Assembly: GCA_030584005.1 (NCBI GenBank)
Contig: CP129486.1
Coordinates: 1,615,556 to 1,679,555 of the forward strand
Length of the DNA: 64,000 nt
DNA from: Bdellovibrionota bacterium
GTDB taxonomy: Bacteria > Bdellovibrionota_C > UBA2361 > JAFLCA01
Direction of reading: 5' to 3'
Both the position numbers and the translations under genes were made by a program. Positions 28,065 through 36,841 of this stretch are shown here, piece by piece (position 1 is the first letter of the stretch; each line of letters starts with the position of its first letter). The notes under the pieces are model-generated. The model searched no databases, was not told the origin of the DNA, and saw nothing but the letters and a program-made list of their open reading frames with translations.

Positions 28065-29326
28065 CTTGAGCCCTCCAGTACCGGGAGTCGAAGCGCAACT
28101 AAGGCTGCAGCCAGCATAAATATGCAGGGTGCGAGGATGTACAGATCGCGGATCACTGTGGCAATAGCGGGTGTAAGGCCTTCTGCGGTCGAGTAGCCGT
28201 ACAATCCGAGCACCTGCAGTGAGACAAAGGCGCCCAGCGCAGCACTGGCTTTGCGAGAGAAGCTCCATAGACCAAAGTACTGACCCTCGGAACGAATGCC
28301 GCTCCTGCGCGCAGCTTCTTCGATCAGATCGATCTGAATGCTCGTTGGAATCGCCAAGGTGGCGCCAAACCCGAGTCCTGAGAGGGACACCAGCGCACCG
28401 TAGAGCAACTCTTGTCCCGGCTCTACTAAATAAATACATGCGAACGCCAGGGTATTCACCGCCAGTGCGGCAACCCACACCGTGCGTTTCGCGCTCCACT
28501 TGGTGAGCTTCACCCACATCGGGAGAGCCAAAACGCCGGCGATAAAATAAGCGAGAAGAAACAGGGGGCCCTTTGAGCTTCCAAGGTATACCTCTACGTA
28601 GAAGAGAACCACAGTTGCTGGAATGGCTGCACCGATCCCAGAAAGTATGAAGGCGGCGTTGAGTCGGCGAAACTCAGCCATTCGAAAAGGCGCCAGGATA
28701 TCCCAGCTCTGTTGAGCTGCCGATAGGGACTTCACTTCGGGAACGAACCAAAGGGCTGCAACGGTCGTCGCCACAAATGCCAATGCGCACAGGATGGCCG
28801 TGCCGCGAAGAGCCTCCTGGAGAGACCAGCCGAGTGTCGTCAGCAGCGCCGGCATTGCGAGGGCGCACAGCATGCCAATGATTCCAGCACCCTCGCGCCA
28901 CGCGGTCATGCGGCTCCTATCGTGGGGTTCTGCACACAGGTCTACCCCCCACGCCTCGTACGGAACAGCGCACCAGCTGTAAGCGAGCAGCAGTGAAAAG
29001 GTAATTATGACAAAGACTGCCGAGGAGTGTGCGGCAGCGGGGGAGAGGCTGGCCAGAAAGAGGGCCGCCAAAGGCAGCATCGCAATCAAGAGTACACCTT
29101 TGCGCCTGCCGCCGTGTATACGCACCCGATCCGAGAGTTGCCCGACGAGTGGGTCAAGAACGGCATCCCAGATCCGGCTGAGTAGCAGGACCGTGGCGAT
29201 GAAGGCAGCCGATAGTGAGAGAGTGTCCAGGTACTACTTTGGGGCATACACCATGTAAACAATGAACATAGCCGCCAAAGGAGCAGCGGGGAGACTATAG
29301 AGAAATAGGGTTTTGGTGTTAGCCAC
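28061..29326 (-). pseudogene. MFS (GPH-type) transporter gene interrupted by an in-frame TAG
   Basis: Reading from the GTG at 29326 gives VANTKTLFLYSLPAAPLAAM, a first helix, VYAPK, then a TAG at 29236-29234, then YLDTLSLSAAFIATVLLLSRIWDAVLDPLVGQ cut here to the first part YLDTLSLSAAF, in the same frame, and on through ten or so hydrophobic segments to 28061. The protein is a glycoside-pentoside-hexuronide-type major facilitator. The TAG replaces what is a tyrosine in the usual PxYY pattern, so one point change from TAT or TAC explains it. Without the stop the protein would be about 420 aa. An internal start at 29125 would lose two or three helices. It sits between SRPBCC and chalcone-isomerase-like genes in an otherwise intact operon. 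Confidence 0.7.
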
Positions 29327-29356
29327 GCTTCTTTAGTCGCTCTGGGAGGCAGGACC

Positions 29357-29821
29357 TTACGGCGTTGCGGCCCCCGGAAACAATCGGCGCAGGCTCTCCT
29401 CTCTAAAGGAGAATATCTCTTCAAGGCGCGGGCGGATATAGAAGCGGTGAACCAGCGAGGCAGCGGGATAGCGCGGCAGGAGGTAGTGAACCTTGTCAAC
29501 GACTAGGGTGCCGCCGGGTATGGCTTCAAAGCGGTGCAGGTGATGCCAAAATCGATAGGGGCCGAAGCGCTGTTCGTCCACAAAGAGGTGTGGTTCCAGG
29601 CAGTGGGTTATCTCAGTAACCCAGCGGGTGTGCCAGCAGGGGAGCGCCTGCACGGTGTACTCAATAATCTGGCCGGCAAAGGTAGTTGCAGCGCTTTCGC
29701 CACATATTCTGAGCCGCAAGGAGGGCGGTGTAATCAGACTGAGGTTTTGGGGCTGAGAGAAGAACTGCCATGCCTGCCCAAGTGAAGCTGGCAAGACGAG
29801 TGCGCGTTCGATCCGATGCAT
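29357..29821 (-). CDS. SRPBCC family protein
   Basis: The 154-aa protein begins HRIERALVLPASLGQAWQFF and continues SLITPPSLRL, FAGQIIEYTV and the DEQRFGPYRFWHHLHRFE segment, which fits the START/SRPBCC ligand-binding fold. Close relatives are small lipid- or polyketide-binding proteins in the same DUF1365/Cfa neighbourhood. It is the first gene of the minus-strand operon. The ATG at 29821 lies directly beside an (AT)n run and has no visible ribosome site, so the start is uncertain. Confidence 0.8.
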   Translation of the reverse strand: MHRIERALVLPASLGQAWQFFSQPQNLSLITPPSLRLRICGESAATTFAGQIIEYTVQALPCWHTRWVTEITHCLEPHLFVDEQRFGPYRFWHHLHRFEAIPGGTLVVDKVHYLLPRYPAASLVHRFYIRPRLEEIFSFREESLRRLFPGAATP

Positions 29822-29832
29822 ATATATATATA
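29820..29832. repeat. AT dinucleotide repeat at a start codon
   Basis: Thirteen bases of alternating A and T lie directly upstream of and into the ATG of the SRPBCC gene. Runs like this can slip during replication; here they would alter promoter or leader spacing of the minus-strand operon. Confidence 0.6.
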
Positions 29833-30005
29833 TGTAAGTTTATGTAGCTCTGACGGAGCTGCAGCGGGAACCTTACACTCGGGCGGTTTACTCAGGATGA
29901 TCTGCACGCCCCTCCCATGGTGCGGAACCCCTTTCCCGCCACCGGTTCGGCTTCATGACCTGGTGGGGTTAACCCGTATCGTCTTTGCTGCAACGGGAGC
30001 CGGAC

Positions 30006-32258
30006 TCATGAGGCTACGTCTACCTTTGTGTCGGGGCTAGTAGATCTGACAGACCGATCCCCGATCTTGCGCAGCACTGCATAGCGGATAGTCAGTCTAC
30101 CACTTCCCTTGATACGGAATCGTATCGACGGGTGTCGAGTCGCAATTCTCTTGGAGGCTCCTTGTGCTCCGATGGAGGTAACCACGAAACGGTACAGTGC
30201 TCCGGAGATCCTTGGCGCTTCAGCCCGAACCATCCCTCTGCGTGTTCTTACACGCGGGGGAGGAAGCCTCACCGGGACTCCGTACTCATCGATACAGGCC
30301 TGAAGAGATCCGGTGCCAACCTCTACAAGACCACACCCACAGGGCCCTTCCCCTTCCTTGAGGGGATCGTTAGGACAGCGATCCTCGCAATCAACCCGTC
30401 CATCTCTGTCGCTGTCCTGCTCCGAACTTCCACAGCCACAGATGAGGGGCTCATCCTTGGCGGGGTCGGAAGGACAGCCATCAAAGCAGTCGAGACGACC
30501 GTCCTCATCCCCGTCCGTATCAGGGACGCCGCATCCGCACTGGCCAGGGGCGTACTTTCTCTCATCTGCAGGGCAATAATCTATAGCTGCGGGATCGAGA
30601 GACAAAAGGCGGACGGAAAGGATATCATCCTCGTGCTCCATTAAGAGGCGCGTTGTGCCGCTACGCTGACCCTCGAGCAAAAGGGCCGTGCCCCCTTCGC
30701 TGCATGGACTCTCGGAGTGTTGATCACACTGAAACGTTTCGACTTCCCCCGCGTTCTCACTCGGCACCATCCACTCGCTTTTATGAATTGGGATCTCTTC
30801 AGCCGACGCATTCAGCGACACTATTCTCATATGGGTGCTGAGTGCATCGAGACTGGAAGCGGCTCCTGATATCTGTACGGAGTGGGAGCTGGCTCTTAAT
30901 CTGCCGAAAAAGGTCGGAAGATAGCCGGCAAGCTCATCGGTTATGTTCCAGGAACGATACTCCCCACCGACTGTACCTGCGCCATAGTATCCGAGCCCAA
31001 TTGCACCGGCCTTAAGCAAGGCGTTACTCTGCGAACGCACATGCGCGGGGCTGATCGGAAACTCTTCGAGATTGGCGTCTATGGTCCCGTATACATGGCT
31101 CACCTCAATGAGTGGGATCACAATTCTCGTATCATTGACCAGGTCGAGTGCTTCCTCCAACATGCCTGCGAATGGCCGGGGATCTGCGATCTGACTGTAA
31201 TCTCCACGAGCTGATTGCAAATAATAGTCAAAGAATACGATATCGACGGAGTTGAGATATTGACGGAATCCCTCGATATCTCCGGGTCGTTCAGAGACAT
31301 ACGAGATCGCCCCGCTAAAGCGGGCTGAAAAAACTGCTGCTACAGGCATGTCCGGCGCGACAACTCGTATCGCCTCACGCATTTGGCGCATCACGGCCAC
31401 CGAATAGTACGGGTCCACATACCGGACGTTCTGGGGATCAAGGGCAAAATCCGCCTCGTCCTGAGGCAGCTGAATTGCATAGAGCGCAGGATGGTCCTTG
31501 ACCGCTGCGACCACCTCCGGAACGTGCATTTGGAGGATAACCTTCAAACCGTGATGATGCGCCGTATGTAGGTAGGTCATTGCACTATTCGTGAACGCTG
31601 TGATCGCACTTTGCCGGTTGAATGCGGTCGCGCGGCTTGCCATCTCAAACGCATGACCCAGGTTCTGGGATGTAACGTAGGTAAAGCCCTGCGCACGGGC
31701 CGCAGCGAAGCGGGTTGGCTCGAGCCCCCATGCAATCAGCGGAAAGTCAGGTTGTGCTGCATTCCTGAAAGGGGGAGGAAGTTTGCGCACCGGACGAGGT
31801 CTGTCATGCACCCTGAACGCGATAGTAAAGTTAGATAACCCGGAGAAGCTGGAATAGAAGTACATTCTATGGTCACCGGCGAACCCATCTGGATGGGAGC
31901 GTCCATTTGTCGAGGAATAGTACGGTCGCCAACGGAACTCCCGGGTGGCATTCGAGAAGGTTGAGTACGTAGGCTGATTCACCAGTTGGTATGTCGCAGA
32001 CGATGCTGAGCCTTGCGCAGCAATCGGCAGTACCAAGGATATCTCCTGGCCTTCTGTTACCGTGCACTCAAGCAACCCGCCATGAAGGACACACTCTGAG
32101 GGGTGCCTGATTGTATCAGTTTGCCAGGCAGGGGAAGGCGGCGATGCGTTACAGAGCATGGGGATTGAAAGGGCATACAGAAGGTAGTACAGAGGGCTGA
32201 CGCCCCAGGACAGGCACAATGCACGAAGAGCAGTAAGAGTTGATGATACGAGTCTCAC
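30006..32258 (-). CDS. Secreted glycosidase-like protein with calcium-binding repeats
   Basis: The about 750-aa product starts with a hydrophobic leader (about 20-42) and then a beta-rich region (50-155). Residues about 165-450 look like a TIM-barrel glycosidase: FTYVTSQNLGH, HHHGLKVILQMH, HPALYAIQLPQDE, DIVFFDYY and GAIGLGYYGAG follow each other as barrel strands would. A Cys-rich region (about 585-660) holds two thrombospondin type-3-like repeats, DTDGDEDGRLDCFDGCP and DSDRDGRVDCEDRCP, which bind calcium. A basic beta-rich tail follows. Start is GTG 32258 or TTG 32261; neither has a clear ribosome site. I infer an extracellular or surface protein; the catalytic residues and substrate are not identified. 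Confidence 0.7.
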   Translation of the reverse strand: MRLVSSTLTALRALCLSWGVSPLYYLLYALSIPMLCNASPPSPAWQTDTIRHPSECVLHGGLLECTVTEGQEISLVLPIAAQGSASSATYQLVNQPTYSTFSNATREFRWRPYYSSTNGRSHPDGFAGDHRMYFYSSFSGLSNFTIAFRVHDRPRPVRKLPPPFRNAAQPDFPLIAWGLEPTRFAAARAQGFTYVTSQNLGHAFEMASRATAFNRQSAITAFTNSAMTYLHTAHHHGLKVILQMHVPEVVAAVKDHPALYAIQLPQDEADFALDPQNVRYVDPYYSVAVMRQMREAIRVVAPDMPVAAVFSARFSGAISYVSERPGDIEGFRQYLNSVDIVFFDYYLQSARGDYSQIADPRPFAGMLEEALDLVNDTRIVIPLIEVSHVYGTIDANLEEFPISPAHVRSQSNALLKAGAIGLGYYGAGTVGGEYRSWNITDELAGYLPTFFGRLRASSHSVQISGAASSLDALSTHMRIVSLNASAEEIPIHKSEWMVPSENAGEVETFQCDQHSESPCSEGGTALLLEGQRSGTTRLLMEHEDDILSVRLLSLDPAAIDYCPADERKYAPGQCGCGVPDTDGDEDGRLDCFDGCPSDPAKDEPLICGCGSSEQDSDRDGRVDCEDRCPNDPLKEGEGPCGCGLVEVGTGSLQACIDEYGVPVRLPPPRVRTRRGMVRAEAPRISGALYRFVVTSIGAQGASKRIATRHPSIRFRIKGSGRLTIRYAVLRKIGDRSVRSTSPDTKVDVAS

Positions 32259-32261
32259 CAA

Positions 32262-32703
32262 GGGATCTCTAAGAGAAATCGTTAGTTAAACTGCGGGCAG
32301 TAATATCGAGATGAAGTAGTACGCCGCTCGCAAGCCCCCGCGAACACTGATGCATGGCGCATGCCATGGCACGCGGCATAAGTGCCGTGCGGAGTCCCGC
32401 TACATTTCTCAATCATATCTGGTGATTATTAAGAGTTGCTCCATCCTTCAAGGAGCAGCTACGAGCAAGGGGGCTTCACGGTTCCGTGTAGGTAAAAAAG
32501 TTTCACACGGCAGCGCGCCCCACTGTGCGCCTTGTCATCGCCCGAAAGGGAAGGCTGAATAGGCACCTTGCTTACACTACTATTCTGTGGAGATATCAGT
32601 CTGTTAGACAATTGACTGTGCAAAGAGCACAGTTAGACGAGACCTCCCTATAACTACTGTGAGTTGCGCAGATCACAGGCGGATCGGTTTTTAGAAAGGT
32701 GCT
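32262..32703. other. Gene-free stretch with possible structured leader
   Basis: No gene is seen. Several inverted repeats stand on the side near the HAF gene: CCGTGT/ACACGG (32484-32510), GCCTT/AAGGC enclosing CCC-GAAA-GGG (32529-32555), and ACTGTGC/GCACAGT with an AAAGA loop (32615-32633). They could form a structured leader or a promoter region for the divergent genes; no known riboswitch class is matched. Confidence 0.35.
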
Positions 32704-33417
32704 ATGACAGTTATAAGAGTCCTGCTGTGCCTTTGGGTACTTGTTCTCACCTTTTCAGCCCTCAGCGCCCCTGCGCAGTTTTTTAGAGTTCGGCCATTAC
32801 CCCCCGTACCTGGCCAGATCTCCAGTGCGGCGAATGATTTGAATGACCTTGGGGAGATTGTGGGCAACTCGGGGCCTCATGCGGTGGTGTGGCGGAGTTT
32901 TTCACCTATCCCGCTCCATCGGGCGCCAACTCCTTCCGCCGCGATGGCAATCAATAATCTCGGTGTAATAGTCGGACATGCGGATCGATATCCGCACATC
33001 TGGTTCCCGGATGGCTCGGTGGTGCCTGCCTGTGAAGGGTCTCGAGGAGTTGCCCAGCACATCACGGATGATGGGTTGATCCTCGGGTATTGGGCGCGAT
33101 CGTTTGTAGCCTCGTGCCAAGGAGGCTGTAACCGTATCTTCCTACTGTTTCGTGGAGTTCTCAGTTTCCCCTTTCCAGATCAGGAGATTCTGGGTAACGG
33201 CATCAATCACCTGGGCAGTTTTGTGGTGGGTAAGGATGCCAGTCTTGCCGTGTATAACGGAGAGGAGCTGATCCCGCTTCGGCCGCCGGCAGGATTCTCA
33301 CATGCATCGGGATTTGCCATTAATGGAGCGGGAGACGTTGTCGGGGAGGCCAGTGATCAGGAGCGAAGCCTCAGCCGCCCTGTTGTATGGAGGGCGGGAG
33401 AGAGCGCGAACCCATAG
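32704..33417 (+). pseudogene. HAF-repeat secreted protein, N-terminal part of a broken gene
   Basis: A signal peptide (ending SAPAQ) is followed by repeats of the HAF type: ANDLNDLGEIVG, AMAINNLGVIVG and FAINGAGDVVGEA. Such repeats form beta-propeller-like extracellular proteins of unknown function. The frame stops at TAG 33415-33417, but more repeats follow in the same frame after it. Between about 33399 and 33447 the best protein sense (REREPIVLEIPESGIV) is in the frame one base back, so two compensating small indels seem to have created the stop. AAAGG lies a few bases before the ATG. The product as it stands is 237 aa. Confidence 0.7.
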
Positions 33418-33837
33418 TGCTCGAGATTCCGGAGTCGGGCATCGTTTGGTGCGGCCTCGGATGTAAACGATAGGGGCATCATCGTCGGGCAAGTATCAGA
33501 CACACCTTCCGGAGCGGGAACCCAAGCGGCGCGGTGGATGGGGGGAGCGGTCCAGGTTATCAATGACAGCCTATCCGGCCAAGTTCCAGGGTTGAAGCAT
33601 GGTCTTCACGATCTCGGCGGTCAACTCCTTTCACGAAATGGTAGGGATGGGCGAGTTTTAGCGAGGGGGACAGCACATATCGTCAGGCCGTGTTTATTGA
33701 GCCGACCAATTGTCGAGATAGTGACCTGGACTGCCTTCATATTCCAGAAACCTGTGGCGGAGAGCCATCGGCGCTGGTGGATGAGGACCTCGTGGGTCTC
33801 ACTACAGAACTCGCAAGGTATGGGGAAAGCGCGCTGA
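33418..33837 (+). pseudogene. 3' remnant of the HAF-repeat gene
   Basis: In the same frame as the upstream part, this stretch encodes ASDVNDRGIIVGQVSDTP and KHGLHDLGGQLLS, a further HAF unit, before running into sequence that no longer looks like the family and stopping at 33837. It has no start of its own that is convincing (the first ATG is at 33538). I read it as the disrupted C-terminal part of the gene that starts at 32704. Confidence 0.55.
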
Positions 33838-33873
33838 AGCGACTTTGCCAAGAAGGCCGCAAGAACCGCGAAC

Positions 33874-34062
33874 GTGAAGCAAAAGAGAAAAATCTCTCAA
33901 GGTCGTAAGAAAGCGGAGCGGCAGATCGCCGATGCATTTTCTAAGGCCCAAGTCAGCTTGGGAGCGATTCCCGCAATTTCGAATCAGCTGTCCACAAGGG
34001 GTGCCGCCGTCCACAAGGGGTGCCGCCGCACTGCCTGCTGCGCTCGTATGGTGAGGAAATGA
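33874..34062 (+). CDS. Small basic ORF, frame altered by tandem duplication
   Basis: The 62-aa ORF starts MKQKRKISQGRKKAERQIADAF, strongly basic. Its 3' part is read through a 19-bp tandem duplication (33991-34028); with a single copy the frame would end a few codons later at a TGA just before a GAGGAAATG start signal. That arrangement suggests two small coupled genes before the duplication. The function is unknown and coding status is unproven. Confidence 0.3.
   Translation: MKQKRKISQGRKKAERQIADAFSKAQVSLGAIPAISNQLSTRGAAVHKGCRRTACCARMVRK
33991..34028 (+). repeat. Perfect 19-bp tandem duplication
   Basis: The unit TCCACAAGGGGTGCCGCCG occurs twice head to tail (33991-34009, 34010-34028) with no mismatch. 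As 19 is not a multiple of three, gain or loss of a copy changes the reading frame of the small ORF that contains it. Confidence 0.95.
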
Positions 34063-34280
34063 GAGGGTTGCGCGACGCCGTCGATCGAATACGAATCGCG
34101 GCCAAGCGGGGATTGAAAAAAATGTTGACGATGGCGCACCGCGATATGCGTAACCCACTCGCCAGAAAGCACCTGCGACGGATCAACGAGAAAGCTGATC
34201 GTGTAGCGGAAGGGGCGAAAAAACTGCCAGAAGAGGCGTTGAGCTGCGATAGGTCGTTCTCGTTTCAAGGGCATTCCTGA
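34059..34280 (+). CDS. Small basic hypothetical ORF
   Basis: This ORF begins MRGLRDAVDRIRIAAKRGLKK and is rich in Arg and Lys, predicted helical, 73 aa from the ATG at 34059 (the frame is open from 34020). GAGGA is just upstream but too close for ideal spacing. It partly overlaps the small ORF before it. I do not recognise it, and it may be part of a decaying gene. Confidence 0.3.
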   Translation: MRGLRDAVDRIRIAAKRGLKKMLTMAHRDMRNPLARKHLRRINEKADRVAEGAKKLPEEALSCDRSFSFQGHS

Positions 34281-34620
34281 TAAAACTTACGACACCGCGA
34301 ATTTACCTTGTTATGATTTACTAAAGTTCTAAGGATGGCACCGGGTCATGCGCTAGAACTTTGGCCAGAGGGCAATTCACTGGTGGGGCTGGGGGGGATG
34401 ACTCTCGGCGGATTGCGCAAAATCCCAGATCCCTGCACTGCTCACGATATCCAAAGGTAGGTTTAGAAGCTCTGAGCGAAGCGAATGCGGGGGAACAATG
34501 TGCGCCAAGAGGAGGCGAAACCGTGTGAGTTCTGTGGTAGTTTGTGGCCGCGCACCACTTTCGTCCGGGTGCGCGTAGCCGTTCTGCCGCTACCCGTGAG
34601 AGGGGCGAGGGATTATAGTT
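34281..34620. other. Gene-free stretch with an inverted repeat
   Basis: No convincing gene. A 9-bp inverted repeat AAAGTTCTA (34323-34331) / TAGAACTTT (34354-34362) with a 22-base loop is a possible terminator for the small ORFs. The last 100 bases should contain the promoter of the LivK-like gene; no clear -35/-10 pair is seen. Confidence 0.4.
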
Positions 34621-35667
34621 ATGCCTTGGCGCTTAGTGCGATTATTGAACCTCCTCTGTTTGGCTCTTGTTCTATCGGAGCCATCTCAAGCAGAGACAAT
34701 GAAAGTCGGGGTTATTGCCCCACTCAGTGGAAGTCTTGCCCCAATAGGAGAGAGCCTCCGCGACGGGTTTGCCTTTTGGAAAGAGCGGCATACAACGTCA
34801 AATATCGAATTCTTGTTCGAGGACGATCAGTTTCAACCAAAACTTTCAGCATCGGCCGCACAAAAGCTCATTTCGATAGACAAAGTTCAGGCGCTTGTCA
34901 CCTTCACCTCTGGTCCCGGTATGGCGGTGGCGCCTCTTGCCGAGAAGTATCAAGTCGTTCATTTCTGCCTAACGGTAGATAGTCGGCTGGCAAAAGGGAA
35001 ATACAACTTTGTACACCTCTTTCAGTCTCGCGATGCGGCTCGTCGACTCCTTCAAAAGTTTCAAGCAGAAGGAATTACCAAGGTCGGCATAATGCGATTC
35101 ATCGAGGATGCTGCGCAATTGTCAGCGAGCGAGCTGTCGCGACAGGCGCCCGAGCACGGCATCGAGGTACTTTTTGATGATGCGTTTCCGGCTGGAACCA
35201 CAGATTTCCGCTCCCGCATAGTTCAGAATTCGACGAAGGGAGCTCAAGCTGTGATGGTCATCGCATTACCGCCAGAGTTGGAGCTTCTGGCACGTCAAAT
35301 GCGCGAACTGCGCTTTGCGCCTAGGCTCACCTCAATTGAGATTTTTAGCATAAGCACGGATCCGAAGCTTTTTGATGGCCTTTGGTTCGCGCAGCCTGCC
35401 TTTCCAGCACAGGAGTATGTCGCGAAGTTTAACGAGCGCTTCAAAGCGCCCGTTCGCTGGGGCCATTATGCAGACAATCTGGCAACTTTGTTAGAAGCAG
35501 CAGGATCCGCTAAGAGTACCCAAGGTCCGTTGGCGTCGCGAGTGGCTTCGCTGAAAGACATCCCCTCCACGGTGGGGGAGTTATCCGCGGACGACGAGGG
35601 AGTATTTTCCGTACCAGTAGTAATTGCAGTGATGAAAGATGGCGTTCCGGAATTATTAGAAGAATGA
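34621..35667 (+). CDS. ABC transporter substrate-binding protein, LivK-like
   Basis: A signal peptide (about 1-24, ending PSQA) is followed by MKVGVIAPLSGSLAPIGESLRDGF, the start of the periplasmic binding protein family that carries branched-chain amino acids, amides or aromatic compounds (Peripla_BP_6). Later segments ALVTFTSGPGMAVAPLAEKY and GTTDFRSRIVQ fit the same fold. It would bind a solute in the periplasm and pass it to an ABC permease, but no permease or ATPase gene is nearby, so it is an orphan. GCGAGGG lies about ten bases before the ATG. Confidence 0.85.
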   Translation: MPWRLVRLLNLLCLALVLSEPSQAETMKVGVIAPLSGSLAPIGESLRDGFAFWKERHTTSNIEFLFEDDQFQPKLSASAAQKLISIDKVQALVTFTSGPGMAVAPLAEKYQVVHFCLTVDSRLAKGKYNFVHLFQSRDAARRLLQKFQAEGITKVGIMRFIEDAAQLSASELSRQAPEHGIEVLFDDAFPAGTTDFRSRIVQNSTKGAQAVMVIALPPELELLARQMRELRFAPRLTSIEIFSISTDPKLFDGLWFAQPAFPAQEYVAKFNERFKAPVRWGHYADNLATLLEAAGSAKSTQGPLASRVASLKDIPSTVGELSADDEGVFSVPVVIAVMKDGVPELLEE

Positions 35668-35750
35668 TCATCCTGGCGATCTGCGTCAGAGTAAATTGAT
35701 GATGTGAGAATTTGCCTAGCGCCAAGAGTTTGGGCCGTCCTAGTTTTTTT

Positions 35751-36287
35751 ATGCCAGCATCAAATCAATCGATGGAATACACTTTCAGACAGGCCACCTC
35801 TGCCGACATTGGCACGATGCGACGCTTACTTGACGAGCATGGGCCGAATGACTGGAACTATCTTCCGGTTGAAGGAGTGCAGCAGGAACTTTCGGACGTA
35901 GCGTCTGGCAGAGCGCTGGCATGTTTGGTGGAACAAGGAGGTAACCTAGTTGGCTTTGCGATAGCATATGCGAGACTGGTTCGTTTTCCCACGTATGCTC
36001 CAAACGGGGTGGTGGATCGCACTGGCTATATTGGAGATGTTGTGGTCCATCGAGAGCACGCGGGCAAAGGATTAGGCAGCTCCCTTCTCACCCAAGTCAA
36101 GCATGCCCTCGTTATCTGCGGTGTCGAAGAAATTCACGTTGATTGTCATGAAGAGAACGCGCCATCGCGGGGAATGATGAGGAAAGCTGGCTTTGTCGAG
36201 CTTGCGGTTTTTCATGATCCCGGTCGTCGATTCGTGGGCTCGCGCAACACTTGGCTAGGAAGGTGTGCAGCTGCATCCAGCGTCTAA
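35751..36287 (+). CDS. GNAT family N-acetyltransferase
   Basis: The core GYIGDVVVHREHAGKGLGSSLL gives the acetyl-CoA-binding motif A (here HREHAGKGLGSSLL), and the following EEIHVDCHEENAPSRGMMRKAGF is the usual motif B end. N-terminal EYTFRQATSADIGTMRRLLDEH is also typical. GNATs acetylate amines on small molecules or proteins; the substrate is not visible. The frame opens at 35712 (TTG); ATG 35751 or ATG 35772 are both possible starts, and neither has a clear ribosome site. Confidence 0.8.
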   Translation: MPASNQSMEYTFRQATSADIGTMRRLLDEHGPNDWNYLPVEGVQQELSDVASGRALACLVEQGGNLVGFAIAYARLVRFPTYAPNGVVDRTGYIGDVVVHREHAGKGLGSSLLTQVKHALVICGVEEIHVDCHEENAPSRGMMRKAGFVELAVFHDPGRRFVGSRNTWLGRCAAASSV

Positions 36288-36841
36288 GTTACAAGGCCGC
36301 ACGGGCCATGCAGACATGGGCCGAATCTCTTCGTACACTTTTAATTTAGTGGCCGCTGTCGTTAGGTTGGTGCCTTTAATTGGTACCTAATCGCAGACTT
36401 TGATGGGTGGCACCAGGCGTTTCCTACTTCGTCATCTTCAGGAGGCGCCTTTGGCCATGTGCCTGTGCACATCTCGTTCTGGATGTCTGCGAATTCTACC
36501 GCCCCGGCATACTACACTTTTCCCCCTGCTAGACTTTCCTATCCGCAAGTATCGGGCCGCCTGGCCGTGCAAGATCAACTGGTGATGACTGAGCTGTTGA
36601 TGCCTCCCCGAAGGCGCCCGAGCAACCAAATGATTAGGGGAGAGAAATCGAGGAGTCCGGCTACACAGTACAGGAGGCGGCACAGGCCGCCTGGCGTAAG
36701 CTGCGCTAACAGCCTGTACTGATGAGATTCTCAGGGGCACTGAAGCCCTTGTGTGGCGCAGATTGGTCTCTAAGTGTCTGTAAGACTATGCGAGCCTAGC
36801 CTTGCTGTGATAGTTAATCCGCGCTGTTTGAACCAAATTCA
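36288..36841. other. Stretch without an intact gene
   Basis: Short open frames occur but none is convincing. One piece ending at about 36711 reads GYTVQEAAQAAWRKLR before a stop, which looks like the end of a real but broken protein. Its nucleotide sequence also contains a 6-bp stem AGGCGG/CCGCCT (36675-36692). A TTAGGT/ACCTAA inverted repeat lies near 36363-36391. Confidence 0.35.

Noticed and set aside
27453..28517. Long N-terminal extension of the chalcone-isomerase-like gene
   Set aside because: The extension lies in another frame of the transporter gene, has no domain sense, and the ATG at 28064 follows a signal peptide and an ATGA overlap.
28061..29326. Stop-codon recoding (TAG read as an amino acid)
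   Set aside because: TAG is a normal terminator of several intact genes in the window, so a single in-frame TAG is better explained as mutation or error.
29900..30000. Possible 4.5S/SRP RNA on the minus strand
   Set aside because: CCAGGTCA is followed by TGAAGCCGAACC instead of the conserved GGAAGGAAGCAGC loop, and the pairing pattern does not fit.
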